In this document: piece by piece, positions 53,355-63,678 of the stretch
Position numbering within the stretch: position 1 is the first letter of the stretch
How the letters are laid out: each line of letters begins with the position of its first letter
Assembly: GCF_042683665.1 (NCBI RefSeq)
Contig: NZ_JBHUOO010000005.1
Origin: Leeuwenhoekiella polynyae
Lineage (GTDB): Bacteria > Bacteroidota > Bacteroidia > Flavobacteriales > Flavobacteriaceae
Strand: one strand, 5' to 3'
Length of the DNA stretch: 64,000 nucleotides
Notes under the pieces: generated by a model
What the model was told of the DNA's origin: nothing
Databases searched by the model: none
Seen by the model: the letters and a program-made list of their open reading frames with translations, nothing else
Program-made: the position numbers and the translations under genes

Positions 53355-54701
53355 ATGAAAAAATATATAATATATAGCTTATTAGCACTAATTACGGTTT
53401 CTTGTGAAATTGTTGATGCTATAGATCAAAATCCACCTAATAATCTGGTGCCGGATAATGTAATCCAAACTAGTGATGATGCCCAAGCCCTTCTTAATGG
53501 AGCATACGGGCAGATTGTTTCTTTTTCAGTATCGCATTATTATATGTATTCTGAATTGATTCCCAGCGCAATGATTGGAACGATGAGTACTGCAGGAGGA
53601 GGAAGTGCAAATGCTCAATTTGCGGAGAATGATTTATTATCTGATAATGGCAATATCAATAGCTTTTGGAAGATCATTTATACGGTCGTGGATGCTGCAA
53701 ACAACAGTATAAAACTAACTCAAGAGCTCCCAGATAGTGAGATAACTCCCACGCTGCGTACAGAAATTATTGGTGAAGCTCATTTTTTACGAGCGATGGC
53801 AACCTTTGATGTGTTGCGCTATTTCGGTCAGTTTTATGATTTATCCAGTGACCTGGGCGTAGTTCTTAGAACTGAACCGGTTAATTTTATTACCCGTAGT
53901 AAACCCCGTAGTACGGTTTCAGAGTGCTATAATCAAATTCTTACAGATTTAAATTTTGCTATAGAAAACGCCCCCGAGTTTAGTGTTAACTATAGAGCGT
54001 CTAAGGTTGCTGCTCAAGCATTAAAAGCTAAGGTTTTATTATTTATGGGTAACTATACAGAAGCAGCTGTAATGGCTGACGTCGTTATCAATTCTGGAGC
54101 TCGATCACTTGAGCCTACTTTTGCAGAGACTTTTAACAAAGGTTTAAACTCACAAGAAATCATCTTGCAAATTTATAGAGATGCAGATTCGGATACCGAT
54201 CAAAATAATCGAAAGCGGTTTTATTCAGGAAGAGCAGGAACAACTTGGTTTCCCGAATTGATGACAGGTGATCCCAGACAGCCACTTACCTATTCAGGAG
54301 CAACTGTTGTCAAAACAAATAATGAAACAACCTTTAGACCTACTTATTTTCTGAGACTAGCAGAAATGTATCTTATAAAATCAGAAGGCCTTGCACGTAG
54401 TGGAGCAAGTATAGAAGCTAGCCTTATACCTCTAAATGTAATACGCAATAGAGCAGGTAATGCAGATGCGGTAGCGACTACTAATGAAGAAGTGCTGGAT
54501 TTAATTTTTGAAGAAATCATCAAAGAACTCGCTTTTGAAAATGGATCTGACTGGTTTGCAGCAATACGCTTTGATAAGGCCATGGAGCTGAAATCCACAA
54601 TCACAAGTGTAGATCAATACATACTTCCACTACCCTTAGCTGAAATAGAGGGTAATGAGTTTATCGATTTGACCGATCAAAACCCAGGTTATAATTTCTA
54701 A
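53355..54701 (+). CDS. SusD/RagB-family lipoprotein
   Basis: 448 residues, lipoprotein Cys17 (LITVSC). Family wording: SDDAQALLNGAYGQIVSF, GEAHFLRAMATFDVLRYFGQ, YFLRLAEMYLIKSEG and the end region QYILPLPLAEIEGNE. It lies ten bases after the STN-SusC gene and is its lid. The protein is shorter than the other two SusD proteins here, closer to RagB-like or peptide-importing versions. Confidence 0.93.
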   Translation: MKKYIIYSLLALITVSCEIVDAIDQNPPNNLVPDNVIQTSDDAQALLNGAYGQIVSFSVSHYYMYSELIPSAMIGTMSTAGGGSANAQFAENDLLSDNGNINSFWKIIYTVVDAANNSIKLTQELPDSEITPTLRTEIIGEAHFLRAMATFDVLRYFGQFYDLSSDLGVVLRTEPVNFITRSKPRSTVSECYNQILTDLNFAIENAPEFSVNYRASKVAAQALKAKVLLFMGNYTEAAVMADVVINSGARSLEPTFAETFNKGLNSQEIILQIYRDADSDTDQNNRKRFYSGRAGTTWFPELMTGDPRQPLTYSGATVVKTNNETTFRPTYFLRLAEMYLIKSEGLARSGASIEASLIPLNVIRNRAGNADAVATTNEEVLDLIFEEIIKELAFENGSDWFAAIRFDKAMELKSTITSVDQYILPLPLAEIEGNEFIDLTDQNPGYNF

Positions 54702-54794
54702 TAAGTAGCATTAGAACCTAAATTTTTTCTATTCAGGATTGCTCGTAGTAAAAAAACAGCAAGCAATTCTCTTACCTTAAAAACAAAGATATTT

Positions 54795-57614
54795 ATGATA
54801 CGTTTATTTATAAACCTAAGTATGTTATTACTAGGCTTTATGGCCACTGTATGCGCACAACAGCAAACAGATTTTTCAGATTTAGATCAGCAATTAGCCT
54901 TAGATCCATCAGTGGTTACCGGAACCTTAGATAATGGATTAACCTATTATATTAAAAATAATACCCGCCCAGAACATAAAGCTGAATTGAGACTGGTGAT
55001 CAATGCAGGGTCAATATTAGAGGATGAAGATCAACGCGGTTTAGCTCACTTTGTAGAGCATATGGCTTTTAATGGAACGACAAGCTTTGAAAAAAATGAA
55101 CTTATAGATTATTTACAAAGTATAGGGGTGCAGTTTGGTGCAGATTTAAATGCACACACCAGTTTTGACGAGACAGTTTATAAACTTACCGTTCCCACAG
55201 ATGATGATGACATCTTTAATACCAGTTTGCAAATTTTAAAAGAATGGGCAGGAGGAATTACGTTTTCTGATGAAGAAATAGATAACGAGCGCGGGGTAGT
55301 GGCCGAAGAATTGAGAGCACGTAGTGGTGCAGGATCCAGAATGTACGATCAGTCAATTCCTGTGATTACTAATAATGCTAGATATGCAGACCGTTTACCA
55401 ATAGGAACTCTTGACGTTATTTTAAATTCAGACTATGACGCAATGAAACGTTTTTATAAGGATTGGTACAGACCAGATCTGATGGCACTTGTACTTGTAG
55501 GAGATTTTGATGTAAATGATGTAGAAGTAAAAGTAAAGCAACTTTTTGAAGATCTTAAACCAACTGGGGAACCTAAAGAAAGAAGGGTTTATCAAATAAA
55601 AACTGCCCAGAAACCTGCTGCTAAAATTATTACGGATAAGGAAACTCAAAAAACTTCTGTAGCCATATATTATAAGAAGGAGCACGAGAACACTATATCT
55701 TTTGAGGATTATAGAACATCTATGCTAGAGAAATTATATTCCGGAATGCTACGAGCACGTCTTGAAGAAATTGCTCAAAATAAAGACACTCCCTTTTTAG
55801 CAGGTACTGCAGGAATAGGTTTTTTCTTAGGAAACAAAGACAGCTACTTTTTACGAGCAAATTTAAAGGAAGGTAAAGCACTCGAAGGTTATAAGGCACT
55901 TCTTAAGGAAAGTGAGCGTGCTAAACGTTTTGGATTTACTCAAACAGAATTGGATCGTTATAAAGATGAAATGATTCAAAATGCAGAATTGTTCAAGACT
56001 GAATCAGACAAAATCCCACATCGTATTTATGTGGAAGCTTTAATAGATAATTTCACTTTTGAAGATCCTGTAGTAAGCGAAGATTTTAGATTCAATTTTT
56101 ATAAAGAAACGCTGCCGGAAATAACTTTAGAGGACGTAAATACAATAGCTAAACATTGGGTAAATACAACTGATATAGCGGTTATTCTCAATGCTCCAGA
56201 AAATGATTTAGAGCAATTACCTACTGAAGCAAAATTACTTTCAGAATTAAGCGAGGTCAAAAACTTGGAGTTAAAACCCTATGTTGATGATATGGCAAAC
56301 GTAGCGCTAATGGAGAATAAGCCGGAGCCAGGAGAATTAGTTAAAGAATCTTATCAAGAAAAAGTTGATGCTACGACATGGGAATTTGCCAATGGTGTGA
56401 CTGTAATTGTAAAGCCCACAACTTTTCAAAATGATATGATTAAAATGAGTGGTTTCCGTGAAGGTGGAAGTTCAATAGCGCCTGACAGTATATATGTATC
56501 GGCTCGCGAATCAGGTAGAATTATATCAGAAAGTGGTATAAATTCTATTTCCAATGTTCAGCTTATCAAATTGAATATGGGTAAAAACATAAGTGTCACT
56601 CCTTATATCAATTATTACGAAGAGCTTATATCGGGAAGTAGTAACCGAGAGAATCTTGAACGTATGTTTCAAATGACTCACTTATACTTTACAGCACCAA
56701 ATAAGGATCAAAATAGTTTTCAATCTCATAAAGAAAATCTAATTGAATTGTATAGAGGGAATGATGATAGCCCAGGTTCTTATTTTGAAAAAATAATAGC
56801 CAAAACGATGATGAACAATCACCTAAGAGCAATTCCGTTAGAGGCCGATCAAATTGAATCTGATCTTAAAATAGATGAGGTATTTAGCTTTTATAAAGAG
56901 CGTTTTTCTAATGCAAATGGCTTTACGTTTGTGCTTGCTGGTAATTTTGAACCTAAACACATCAAAGAGTTGGCTACAATCTATTTAGCCAGCTTACCTG
57001 CAGATCTTAAGGAAAACAGCACTTGGAAAGACATAGGACTGAGAAGAGTTACAGGAAATGTAAAGAAAGTTGTTAAGAAAGGAATCGAAAATAAAGCTGA
57101 TGTAGATATGCGCTATACCGGAAAGCTTAACTATTCTCCAGAGGCAGCTGAAGAGCTGAATTTACTAGCTAAAGTTTTAAAAATCAGACTTACTGAAGAA
57201 TTAAGGGAAAAGATGGGAGGTGTCTATGGAGTTCGAGTGAGTGGCTTTACTACTGATAGACCTTATGAATGGTATAGAATGCAAGTTCGTTTTACTTGCG
57301 ATCCCAATAATATAGAGGCACTAAAGAATAAAGTTTTTGAAGAAATTGAAGATATTAAAAGAAATGGAGTCTCCGATAAAAATTTAAATAAAATAAAAGA
57401 AGCAGAATTAAGCCGAACGGAAGAGTTTCTAAAATACGATGCTTTTTGGATTTCAAAAATAAAAGAGGCCTATATCTTGGGTCGTGATTATGGAAGCTTT
57501 TTAGACTATAAAGAAAAAATAGGAGGGATTGATTCCGATTATTTTAAGGAAGCTGCACAGCATTATTTTGATAATACCAATTACGCAGAGTTCATATTAC
57601 TTCCTGAGGAATAA
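54795..57614 (+). CDS. M16 family zinc peptidase (pitrilysin-like)
   Basis: 939 residues with a signal peptide (MATVCAQQQ; a lipobox is possible). The inverted zinc motif HxxEH is His85, Glu88, His89 in GLAHFVEHMAFNGT, and the third ligand is likely the Glu of ERGVVAEELRAR. The protein has the usual two tandem M16 units, with the second unit inactive. Such peptidases act on peptides of up to about 70 residues. Its position 93 bases after susD suggests that the SusCD pair imports peptides or that the peptidase processes what is imported. Confidence 0.92.
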   Translation: MIRLFINLSMLLLGFMATVCAQQQTDFSDLDQQLALDPSVVTGTLDNGLTYYIKNNTRPEHKAELRLVINAGSILEDEDQRGLAHFVEHMAFNGTTSFEKNELIDYLQSIGVQFGADLNAHTSFDETVYKLTVPTDDDDIFNTSLQILKEWAGGITFSDEEIDNERGVVAEELRARSGAGSRMYDQSIPVITNNARYADRLPIGTLDVILNSDYDAMKRFYKDWYRPDLMALVLVGDFDVNDVEVKVKQLFEDLKPTGEPKERRVYQIKTAQKPAAKIITDKETQKTSVAIYYKKEHENTISFEDYRTSMLEKLYSGMLRARLEEIAQNKDTPFLAGTAGIGFFLGNKDSYFLRANLKEGKALEGYKALLKESERAKRFGFTQTELDRYKDEMIQNAELFKTESDKIPHRIYVEALIDNFTFEDPVVSEDFRFNFYKETLPEITLEDVNTIAKHWVNTTDIAVILNAPENDLEQLPTEAKLLSELSEVKNLELKPYVDDMANVALMENKPEPGELVKESYQEKVDATTWEFANGVTVIVKPTTFQNDMIKMSGFREGGSSIAPDSIYVSARESGRIISESGINSISNVQLIKLNMGKNISVTPYINYYEELISGSSNRENLERMFQMTHLYFTAPNKDQNSFQSHKENLIELYRGNDDSPGSYFEKIIAKTMMNNHLRAIPLEADQIESDLKIDEVFSFYKERFSNANGFTFVLAGNFEPKHIKELATIYLASLPADLKENSTWKDIGLRRVTGNVKKVVKKGIENKADVDMRYTGKLNYSPEAAEELNLLAKVLKIRLTEELREKMGGVYGVRVSGFTTDRPYEWYRMQVRFTCDPNNIEALKNKVFEEIEDIKRNGVSDKNLNKIKEAELSRTEEFLKYDAFWISKIKEAYILGRDYGSFLDYKEKIGGIDSDYFKEAAQHYFDNTNYAEFILLPEE

Positions 57615-57756
57615 TTAATTAGCTGTTTTACATAGCCACTCCTAGTTCCTTTTCGATTGCTTGAATATAAAATTTCATTCTTAAGGAAAGCTTTGCGAAA
57701 AACTTTGAGTTGCTACAGGTTGCGTGTATTTATAAGCACAACCGTGTTATAAAGCA

Positions 57757-57790
57757 AAAGAGGCTGTCTATTTCTAGACAGCCTCTTTGT
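57757..57790 (+). terminator. Terminator between convergent M16 and SusD genes
   Basis: A perfect 14-bp stem: AAAGAGGCTGTCTA (57757-57770) with TAGACAGCCTCTTT (57775-57788), TTTC loop, T or A runs on both sides. It can serve both genes. Confidence 0.92.
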
Positions 57791-57805
57791 TATAAAAAAC
57801 TAATC

Positions 57806-59593
57806 TTAGTAATTGGGGTTTTGGATTAAAGTAGGCGCTCCTGTCTCATCAACGCTAAGATCTATTTGTGCTTGTGGTATAGGATAGTATTCGTTTTTTC
57901 CAGAAATAAAATTCCCTCCACGTACGTCTGTGGTTAAATTGCCTTGATAATCAAAATAGGCATTTAAGGTCTCTTCAGCAATACCCCAGCGGACCAGGTC
58001 AAAAAAGCGATGACCTTCCATCGCTAATTCTAGTTTGCGCTCAAAATAAATAGCTTTGAGAGCATTTTCAGGAGAAGAAAACTGGGTAGATGTGTACGGC
58101 TCTATATTGTAATTAGCCGCATTTTGATCTTCATCAAATCCTGCTAGAGGATCAGAATCATCTTTATATTTTTTAAGAAAACCATCTTCATTAGCAGCGC
58201 GTTCTCGTACTCTATTTACATAGTTCATTGCTGCGGGCAGATCACCGGTCTGAGCTTCTGCTTCTGCAGCCATTAATAATACATCGGCAAAACGAATGAT
58301 GTGTACATTAATAGCAGTACCGGGAGCCCATGAACTCTGGTCTGCATAAATACCTTGAGTAGCTTGCCTGTATATGTTTTTCTTTGGAGCAAAAGGGCCA
58401 CCATAACTTTGCTCCCGCACCCAAGCAATACCCGGATGATTTCCCCAATCGTGATAGGGAATACCCCGTCTTCCTATCGTCCAGTCTGCTCTGGGGTCTA
58501 AGGAACCTGTGTAGGGAACAAAGGACTCACTTGCAGTTATACCCATATCATTTTTTACCGGGTTTTGATTATACGTATCTAAGTAGGGTAGTCCTGTAGT
58601 TGCTTCTGTTTTATAGGAATTCATCAAATCTACTGATGGTTGTAAGAAACCACAGCATCTAAACGGACTGTTATATGGAAAATTTAATTTCCCGCCTTGG
58701 TTAGAGTTTGTTATGGTAGAGGTCCCGTCATTAGCAACCATTTGAATGTCAAAAACAGTCTCTGCGTTGTTTTCGGTAGCCGCATCAAAATTATCTTTAA
58801 AAAAAGGAACTAAATCATATTTTACTCCGCCAGAGTTTACGCCTGATGCAGTAACCGTGTTGAGGATATCACGAGCTTCGGGAAATTTTTCCTGAAAAAG
58901 AAAGGTTTTTCCCAGATAAGCACCAGCGGCCCATTTATTAGCCCGACCAAAGTCACTTTGAGTAGGAGGTAAGTTGTCGTAAGCAAACTGAAAATCGGCT
59001 TCAATCATTGGCCAGATATCTATATTATTAGGCTGCTTAGGATCTTCGGTAGTTTCATCAATCCAAGGCACCATATTCCACATTTTTTTAAGTTCAAAAT
59101 AGTAATGACCTCTTAAAAATCGCGTTTGAGCCTCTATGTTGAGTCTTTCTGAATCAGAAATATCTTCAACATTTCCGAGCAACCTTAGGGTATTGTTACA
59201 ACGCGCAACACCTTCATAGAGTGCTTTCCATTTAGTATTGTAAAACCCATTTGTAGGGTTAGAGATAAATTTTACAATTTGGTCTATGGCTGGCTGATCG
59301 CCACCAAAACTACCTTTACTCGCCTCGCCACCTGCAACGGTACCATATACCCAGTTATCTGGAGCGGCTTCCCAAGGGCCACCACCGCCTAATGCGTTAT
59401 CAGCATCCTGCTGTCCATCAAGAGCTCCATATGCGCCTATAAGCAATTTTTGTACTCCCTGAGCATTAGCAACCACATTGTCATCTAATGCGCCTAAAGC
59501 GGGTTGTTCTAAATAATTATCTGAACAGGAGCCTAATAAAAAAAGAGCTATTGCAGCCAGATAACGTTTACTTTGTTTTAGTATTATTTTCAT
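57806..59593 (-). CDS. SusD/RagB-family lipoprotein, third pair
   Basis: 595 residues, lipoprotein Cys23 (FLLGSC). Family wording: QKLLIGAYGALDGQ, QTRFLRGHYYFELKKMWNM, FADVLLMAAEAEAQ, ERKLELAMEGHRFFDLVRWG. It follows the SusC gene at 59744 on the same strand. Unusually, 150 bases separate the two instead of the roughly 10 bases seen in the other two pairs; that spacer holds the palindromic repeat. Confidence 0.93.
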   Translation of the reverse strand: MKIILKQSKRYLAAIALFLLGSCSDNYLEQPALGALDDNVVANAQGVQKLLIGAYGALDGQQDADNALGGGGPWEAAPDNWVYGTVAGGEASKGSFGGDQPAIDQIVKFISNPTNGFYNTKWKALYEGVARCNNTLRLLGNVEDISDSERLNIEAQTRFLRGHYYFELKKMWNMVPWIDETTEDPKQPNNIDIWPMIEADFQFAYDNLPPTQSDFGRANKWAAGAYLGKTFLFQEKFPEARDILNTVTASGVNSGGVKYDLVPFFKDNFDAATENNAETVFDIQMVANDGTSTITNSNQGGKLNFPYNSPFRCCGFLQPSVDLMNSYKTEATTGLPYLDTYNQNPVKNDMGITASESFVPYTGSLDPRADWTIGRRGIPYHDWGNHPGIAWVREQSYGGPFAPKKNIYRQATQGIYADQSSWAPGTAINVHIIRFADVLLMAAEAEAQTGDLPAAMNYVNRVRERAANEDGFLKKYKDDSDPLAGFDEDQNAANYNIEPYTSTQFSSPENALKAIYFERKLELAMEGHRFFDLVRWGIAEETLNAYFDYQGNLTTDVRGGNFISGKNEYYPIPQAQIDLSVDETGAPTLIQNPNY

Positions 59594-59602
59594 AATTTAA
59601 AG

Positions 59603-59727
59603 TTTTATTGGCGCCGCCAAAGGGTTTAATACCCCGAGGCTTGCCTCGAAATTGAAAATTTGTTTCTAACGAATGCCTCGTGGGCCTGCCTTTGTCGGCA
59701 GACAGGCTTGCCCCGAGGTAGTTTACT
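59603..59727. repeat. Palindromic intergenic repeat, copy 2, between susC and susD
   Basis: It contains a short hairpin (CGAGGC TT GCCTCG, 59635-59648) and a longer one with outer stem CCTCG (59676-59680) and CGAGG (59714-59718). Its right half (59672-59727) matches copy 1 at 46130-46185. Its left end (59603-59639) matches the barstar gene at 44001-44037. Confidence 0.82.
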
Positions 59728-59743
59728 TTCTTTTTTTAATCAA

Positions 59744-62700
59744 TTAAAATGCAGCGTTTAACCCAAAAAGTAATTGTCTCTGATTGGGGTAAGCACCTTC
59801 ATCGATACCCGTGTTTACAGCGCCGCCACCCGCAATTTCCGGATCTATGCCAGAATAAGAGGTAAGGGTAAAAGCATTTGCCATTTGTGCATAAACCCGC
59901 AGTTTAGTCAGGTTCATAGATTGAAGCATTTTAGAAGGTAGTGAGTATCCTAATTGAATTTGTTTTGCTCTTAAATAAGAACCATCTTCAACAAAATAGG
60001 AGTTGGGTACATCAGCAAGGCTAAAAGAACCCGTAGTTTGTTGTATAGGAGCTGAAGCATTCCTATTTGTAGGAGTCCAAGAATCGTAAAGCGCGGTGTT
60101 GCTTTTTGCTCCTACAAAGGAACTGTAGAAATCTGTCCACCACTTTACCTGGTTCCAAATATCATTTCCTTGAGAACCATAAAGAAACATACTGAAATCC
60201 CAGTTTTTATACAGAACTTCAATATTTAAACCATACGTAAAATCCGGGTTAGGATTTCCTAAAAACGTACGATCTGCTTCGGTAATCTGATTGTCACCAT
60301 TCGTGTCAGCATACCGAAAACGACCTATAGCTACATCAGATTGATACGTGGCATTGTTGTTTCCTGTAGCAGCAATTGCCGCGGCATTTGCCTGATCAAT
60401 TTCGTTTTGTGAATCCCAGAAACCCACTGTTTGGTATCCAAAAAACTGACTTAACGAATGGCCTACGGCATTTCTAATAATATTACTTCCGTTAAAGCGA
60501 CGTCCTTCTGCATCAAAAAATTGCTGTCCTTCTGATATACTCACAATCTCGTTGTTGTAGCTTGTGAAGGTTACAGAAGTATTTAAGCGTAACTCATCGC
60601 TAAGGTTAAAATAGGTAGAAAGATCAATATCTAATCCTGTATTTTTCATTTCAGCTACGTTTTGAAACGGTACTGTCGCCGTACCTACGGTAGCTACTTG
60701 ATTCGGGTTGTACAATAAGTCGCTAATGTCTTTTCTATAATAATCTACAGATAGTTGTACAGACCTGTTGAAGAGTGACGCATCAATACCAATGTTAGAA
60801 TCAGCATCTCGTTCCCATTTAGCATCCGGGTTTCCAATACGGGTTTGTCTAAACCCTTCTACTGTACTATTATTGCTGCCTGAAATATCATAGTAAGAAT
60901 TTAGATTATTTCCGCCATAAGTTGTGAATCCATTTGGGGGATCTACATTGATCTGATTGCCCCGTACCCCGTACCCTCCTCGTATTTTAAGGTCGTTTAA
61001 CCAACTCATATCTGGCATGAACTTTTCGTTTAAAATATTCCAGCCCACACTTGCTGCAGGAAACCAACCGTATTGTTCATTTAAAAACCGGGAAGAACCG
61101 TCTCGTCGTATTGTAGCACTTAATAAATACTTATCATTAAAGTTATAATCGAGTCTTCCAAAAAGGGAAGACAAAGCATCGGCATATTTAAAACTATAAT
61201 TCGTCTGGGTACCCGCACCCGTGTCTAGTGTTACATAATCCGGATCAAAACTAAAATAGCTCTGCGTAGTTCCTCCTACCTCACGCCCCCGGTTTTGATA
61301 GGCTTCTGTGCCTAGTAATACGGTTAAGTTGTGTTTTTCGTTAAATACATTTTTATACTGAACGGTGTTGGTCCATGTCCAGTTGTAATTGGTAGCTGCA
61401 GCTTCCGTGTACTGGTTTATAGTGAGGTTTTCTGCATTTTCATATTCTGGAAATTGAAACGAATTGAAGCTGTTTGAGAAGTATTGCCCACCATAACTGG
61501 TTCTAAACGTAAAATTTTTAGCAAAATCAACTTCTACAAAAATATTTCCAAAAACCCGGTTAGAGATTCCTCTGTTGTTGCGTCTTCTTTCAGCGATAGC
61601 AACCGGGTTTTTAGCGTTACCTAAATCTGAACCAAATGATCCTGCATAATTGCCATTAATATCACGTACCGGAATAATAGGCAATTCTCTAAAAGCCATC
61701 CCTATAGTGCTGCCTTCTGTAAGCGCATCAATTTGCGGGTTATCACGTATCGCAAAACTAAGATTTTGACCTATACGAATTTTGTCTGTAATGTCGTATG
61801 TCGCATTAGCGCGAATCGTATATCGTTTGAGATAGGTGTTCTCAATTGTTCCTTGCTGATTAAAATAGTTAAGCGATAAGTAATAACTTCCTTTCTCTGT
61901 ACCATTACTTACCGATACGTTATGACTGGTAATGCTTGCCGGGTTAAAAATCTCCTGAAACCAGTTTGTACCTTCTTTGTTCGCTTTAACAATGCGATAG
62001 AAGTTATTGACGTCTGCAGGGTCTGTATAAAGCGGATTTACATTGTATAAAGCCTCATTTACCGTATTGGCACCTACAGGCGCAATATAATTAGGCAATA
62101 CCGGAGTAGCCCCATTCCCATACTGGCTATGATTGATAGGCTGATCAGGATTGGTATTTCGTAAAGCCTGAAATGTAAGTTCTGCAGTTTCCTGTGATGA
62201 TAAGATGTCCCAAGGATTCCCTTTTTGTACCATTTGTATACCATAATACGTGTCGTAAGATACTCGCATTCTACCTTTACCTTTTTTTGTAGATACGATG
62301 ATCACACCGTTTGCAGCTCTTGCTCCATAGATCGAGGCAGACGCAGCATCTTTAAGCACTTGTAAACTCTCGATATCGTTTGGGTTGATATCAGAAATAG
62401 TCTCTGTAGGAATACCGTCTACCACGTAGAGCGGACTGTTATTTCCAAACGTATTGGCTCCTCTAATTTTAATCTGGGGAGCTTGACCCGGTTGACCACC
62501 ACCTGTAATGGTCACCCCAGAAACCCTACCTTGCAGTTGGCTGGTTATTTGTGCAGTAGGCTGCTGCACAAGTTCGTCTACTTTTACTACCGAAATTGCA
62601 CCGGTAAGATCTTGTTTACGTTGTGTACCATAACCTACCACAACCACTTCATCAAGTTGCCCAGCATCTTCTTCCAGAGATACGTCTATGTTTGTTCTGT

Positions 62701-63040
62701 TATTTATAGCAAGTGTCTGCGTTTTAAACCCCAGATAACTAAAGACCAATGTGGCATCGTTAGCGGCTTCAATAAAATAATTTCCATCAAAGTCACTTTG
62801 TGTTCCTGTAGTTGTGCCTTTAACCAGAATGTTTACTCCAGGTAACGGCATTCCGTCAGGGTCCAGAACAGTTCCTGTGATTGTAGCTTGTGTCTTGGTG
62901 TGTGTAGCCGTGTCAGTAGCCATTTCAAGCGCGTGGGCTGGAAGTACACTCAGGCACATACTAATAGCAACTAGCGCAATTTTTAATTTGAAAAAATGTC
63001 CCCTCTTTTTTTTAAGGTTACCGTTGTAGTCTTTTTTCAT
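59744..63040 (-). CDS. SusC-like TonB-dependent transporter, third pair
   Basis: 1098 residues. The signal region is long and basic (KKRGHFFKLKIALVAISMCL), a carboxypeptidase-D-like domain follows at about 55-130 (GTVLDPDGMPLPGVNILV), then DEVVVVGYGTQ at about 130, plug, and beta-barrel ending in GLNAAF. There is no STN domain and no sigma/FecR genes, so it is a simple importer. No hydrolase genes are linked to it in this window. The upstream gap carries a CGAAAACGTT motif on this strand. Confidence 0.94.
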   Translation of the reverse strand: MKKDYNGNLKKKRGHFFKLKIALVAISMCLSVLPAHALEMATDTATHTKTQATITGTVLDPDGMPLPGVNILVKGTTTGTQSDFDGNYFIEAANDATLVFSYLGFKTQTLAINNRTNIDVSLEEDAGQLDEVVVVGYGTQRKQDLTGAISVVKVDELVQQPTAQITSQLQGRVSGVTITGGGQPGQAPQIKIRGANTFGNNSPLYVVDGIPTETISDINPNDIESLQVLKDAASASIYGARAANGVIIVSTKKGKGRMRVSYDTYYGIQMVQKGNPWDILSSQETAELTFQALRNTNPDQPINHSQYGNGATPVLPNYIAPVGANTVNEALYNVNPLYTDPADVNNFYRIVKANKEGTNWFQEIFNPASITSHNVSVSNGTEKGSYYLSLNYFNQQGTIENTYLKRYTIRANATYDITDKIRIGQNLSFAIRDNPQIDALTEGSTIGMAFRELPIIPVRDINGNYAGSFGSDLGNAKNPVAIAERRRNNRGISNRVFGNIFVEVDFAKNFTFRTSYGGQYFSNSFNSFQFPEYENAENLTINQYTEAAATNYNWTWTNTVQYKNVFNEKHNLTVLLGTEAYQNRGREVGGTTQSYFSFDPDYVTLDTGAGTQTNYSFKYADALSSLFGRLDYNFNDKYLLSATIRRDGSSRFLNEQYGWFPAASVGWNILNEKFMPDMSWLNDLKIRGGYGVRGNQINVDPPNGFTTYGGNNLNSYYDISGSNNSTVEGFRQTRIGNPDAKWERDADSNIGIDASLFNRSVQLSVDYYRKDISDLLYNPNQVATVGTATVPFQNVAEMKNTGLDIDLSTYFNLSDELRLNTSVTFTSYNNEIVSISEGQQFFDAEGRRFNGSNIIRNAVGHSLSQFFGYQTVGFWDSQNEIDQANAAAIAATGNNNATYQSDVAIGRFRYADTNGDNQITEADRTFLGNPNPDFTYGLNIEVLYKNWDFSMFLYGSQGNDIWNQVKWWTDFYSSFVGAKSNTALYDSWTPTNRNASAPIQQTTGSFSLADVPNSYFVEDGSYLRAKQIQLGYSLPSKMLQSMNLTKLRVYAQMANAFTLTSYSGIDPEIAGGGAVNTGIDEGAYPNQRQLLFGLNAAF

Positions 63041-63366
63041 AGTTGTTCATGTTGATTAATTAAATAATTCGATTTACTAAAACGTTTTCGTTTGGATTTA
63101 TAATTGTTAATAGTATAGTAATATTAATAAATTATTGGGTGCTCAACTTAATTTTTAGTTTAAAATTTTACACTAAAATCAGAATTAGGGGTGTTTTTTT
63201 AAGAAAATACTATTATTTTACAAGTATAAATATGTTTTTAGCAATAGATCTGTAGGGGTGTCTAAAATGATCCTCAATCCAGTGTAGGCTTCCCTGAGAA
63301 TGACCTCCTCCCATTAAATCGGTCTGATAAAAACTAGAGGGTTTCGGGCAAATAAATTATTTGCTT
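63041..63366 (-). promoter_or_regulatory. Upstream region of the third susC, with shared motif and IS left end
   Basis: AACGTTTTCG (63081-63090; CGAAAACGTT on the minus strand) and CGTTTTCGTT (63083-63092) lie about 40 bases before the susC ATG; the same words occur before the first susC at 8999-9008 and 9085-9094. From about 63254 the sequence TGTAGGGGTGTCTAAAATGA looks like the left end of the IS3-type copy that follows. Confidence 0.5.
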
Positions 63367-63678
63367 ATGAAACGTTCAAAATTTACAGAATCTCAGATCG
63401 TGTTTGCGATTAAACAAGGTGAGACCAGAACGCGTCTTTCTGAAGTCTGTCGCAAGATGGGAATCAGCGAGGCTACCTTTTACAATTGGAAGAAAAATAC
63501 GGGGGTCTTGGCGTCTCTGAACTGAGAAGGCTCCATAACTTGGAAGAGGAGAATACTCAGCTAAAAAAGCTTGTAGCCGATTTAAGTCTTGACAAGCGGA
63601 TATTTCAGGACGTATTGAAAAAAAGTTCTGAGGCCGTCTCGAAAACGGGAGGTAGTCAGCACTATTCGTATGGAATAT
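63367..63678 (+). pseudogene. IS3-family orfA, frameshifted
   Basis: From the ATG at 63367 the frame encodes an IS3 orfA start (MKRSKFTESQIVFAIKQGE, helix-turn-helix, ATFYNWKK) but ends at a TGA at 63523-63525. The next frame continues the family sequence (KYGGLGVSELRRLHNLEEEN, leucine-zipper-like, VLKKSSEAVSKTG) to about 63678. Restoring one A in the A-run at about 63492-63496 would join the two. The change is in the middle of orfA, not at the usual orfA/orfB junction, so it is damage rather than programmed frameshifting. Confidence 0.8.

Noticed and set aside
63486..63525. Programmed frameshift in the IS3 element
   Set aside because: The shift is in the middle of orfA rather than at the orfA/orfB overlap, and orfB is also broken and truncated.
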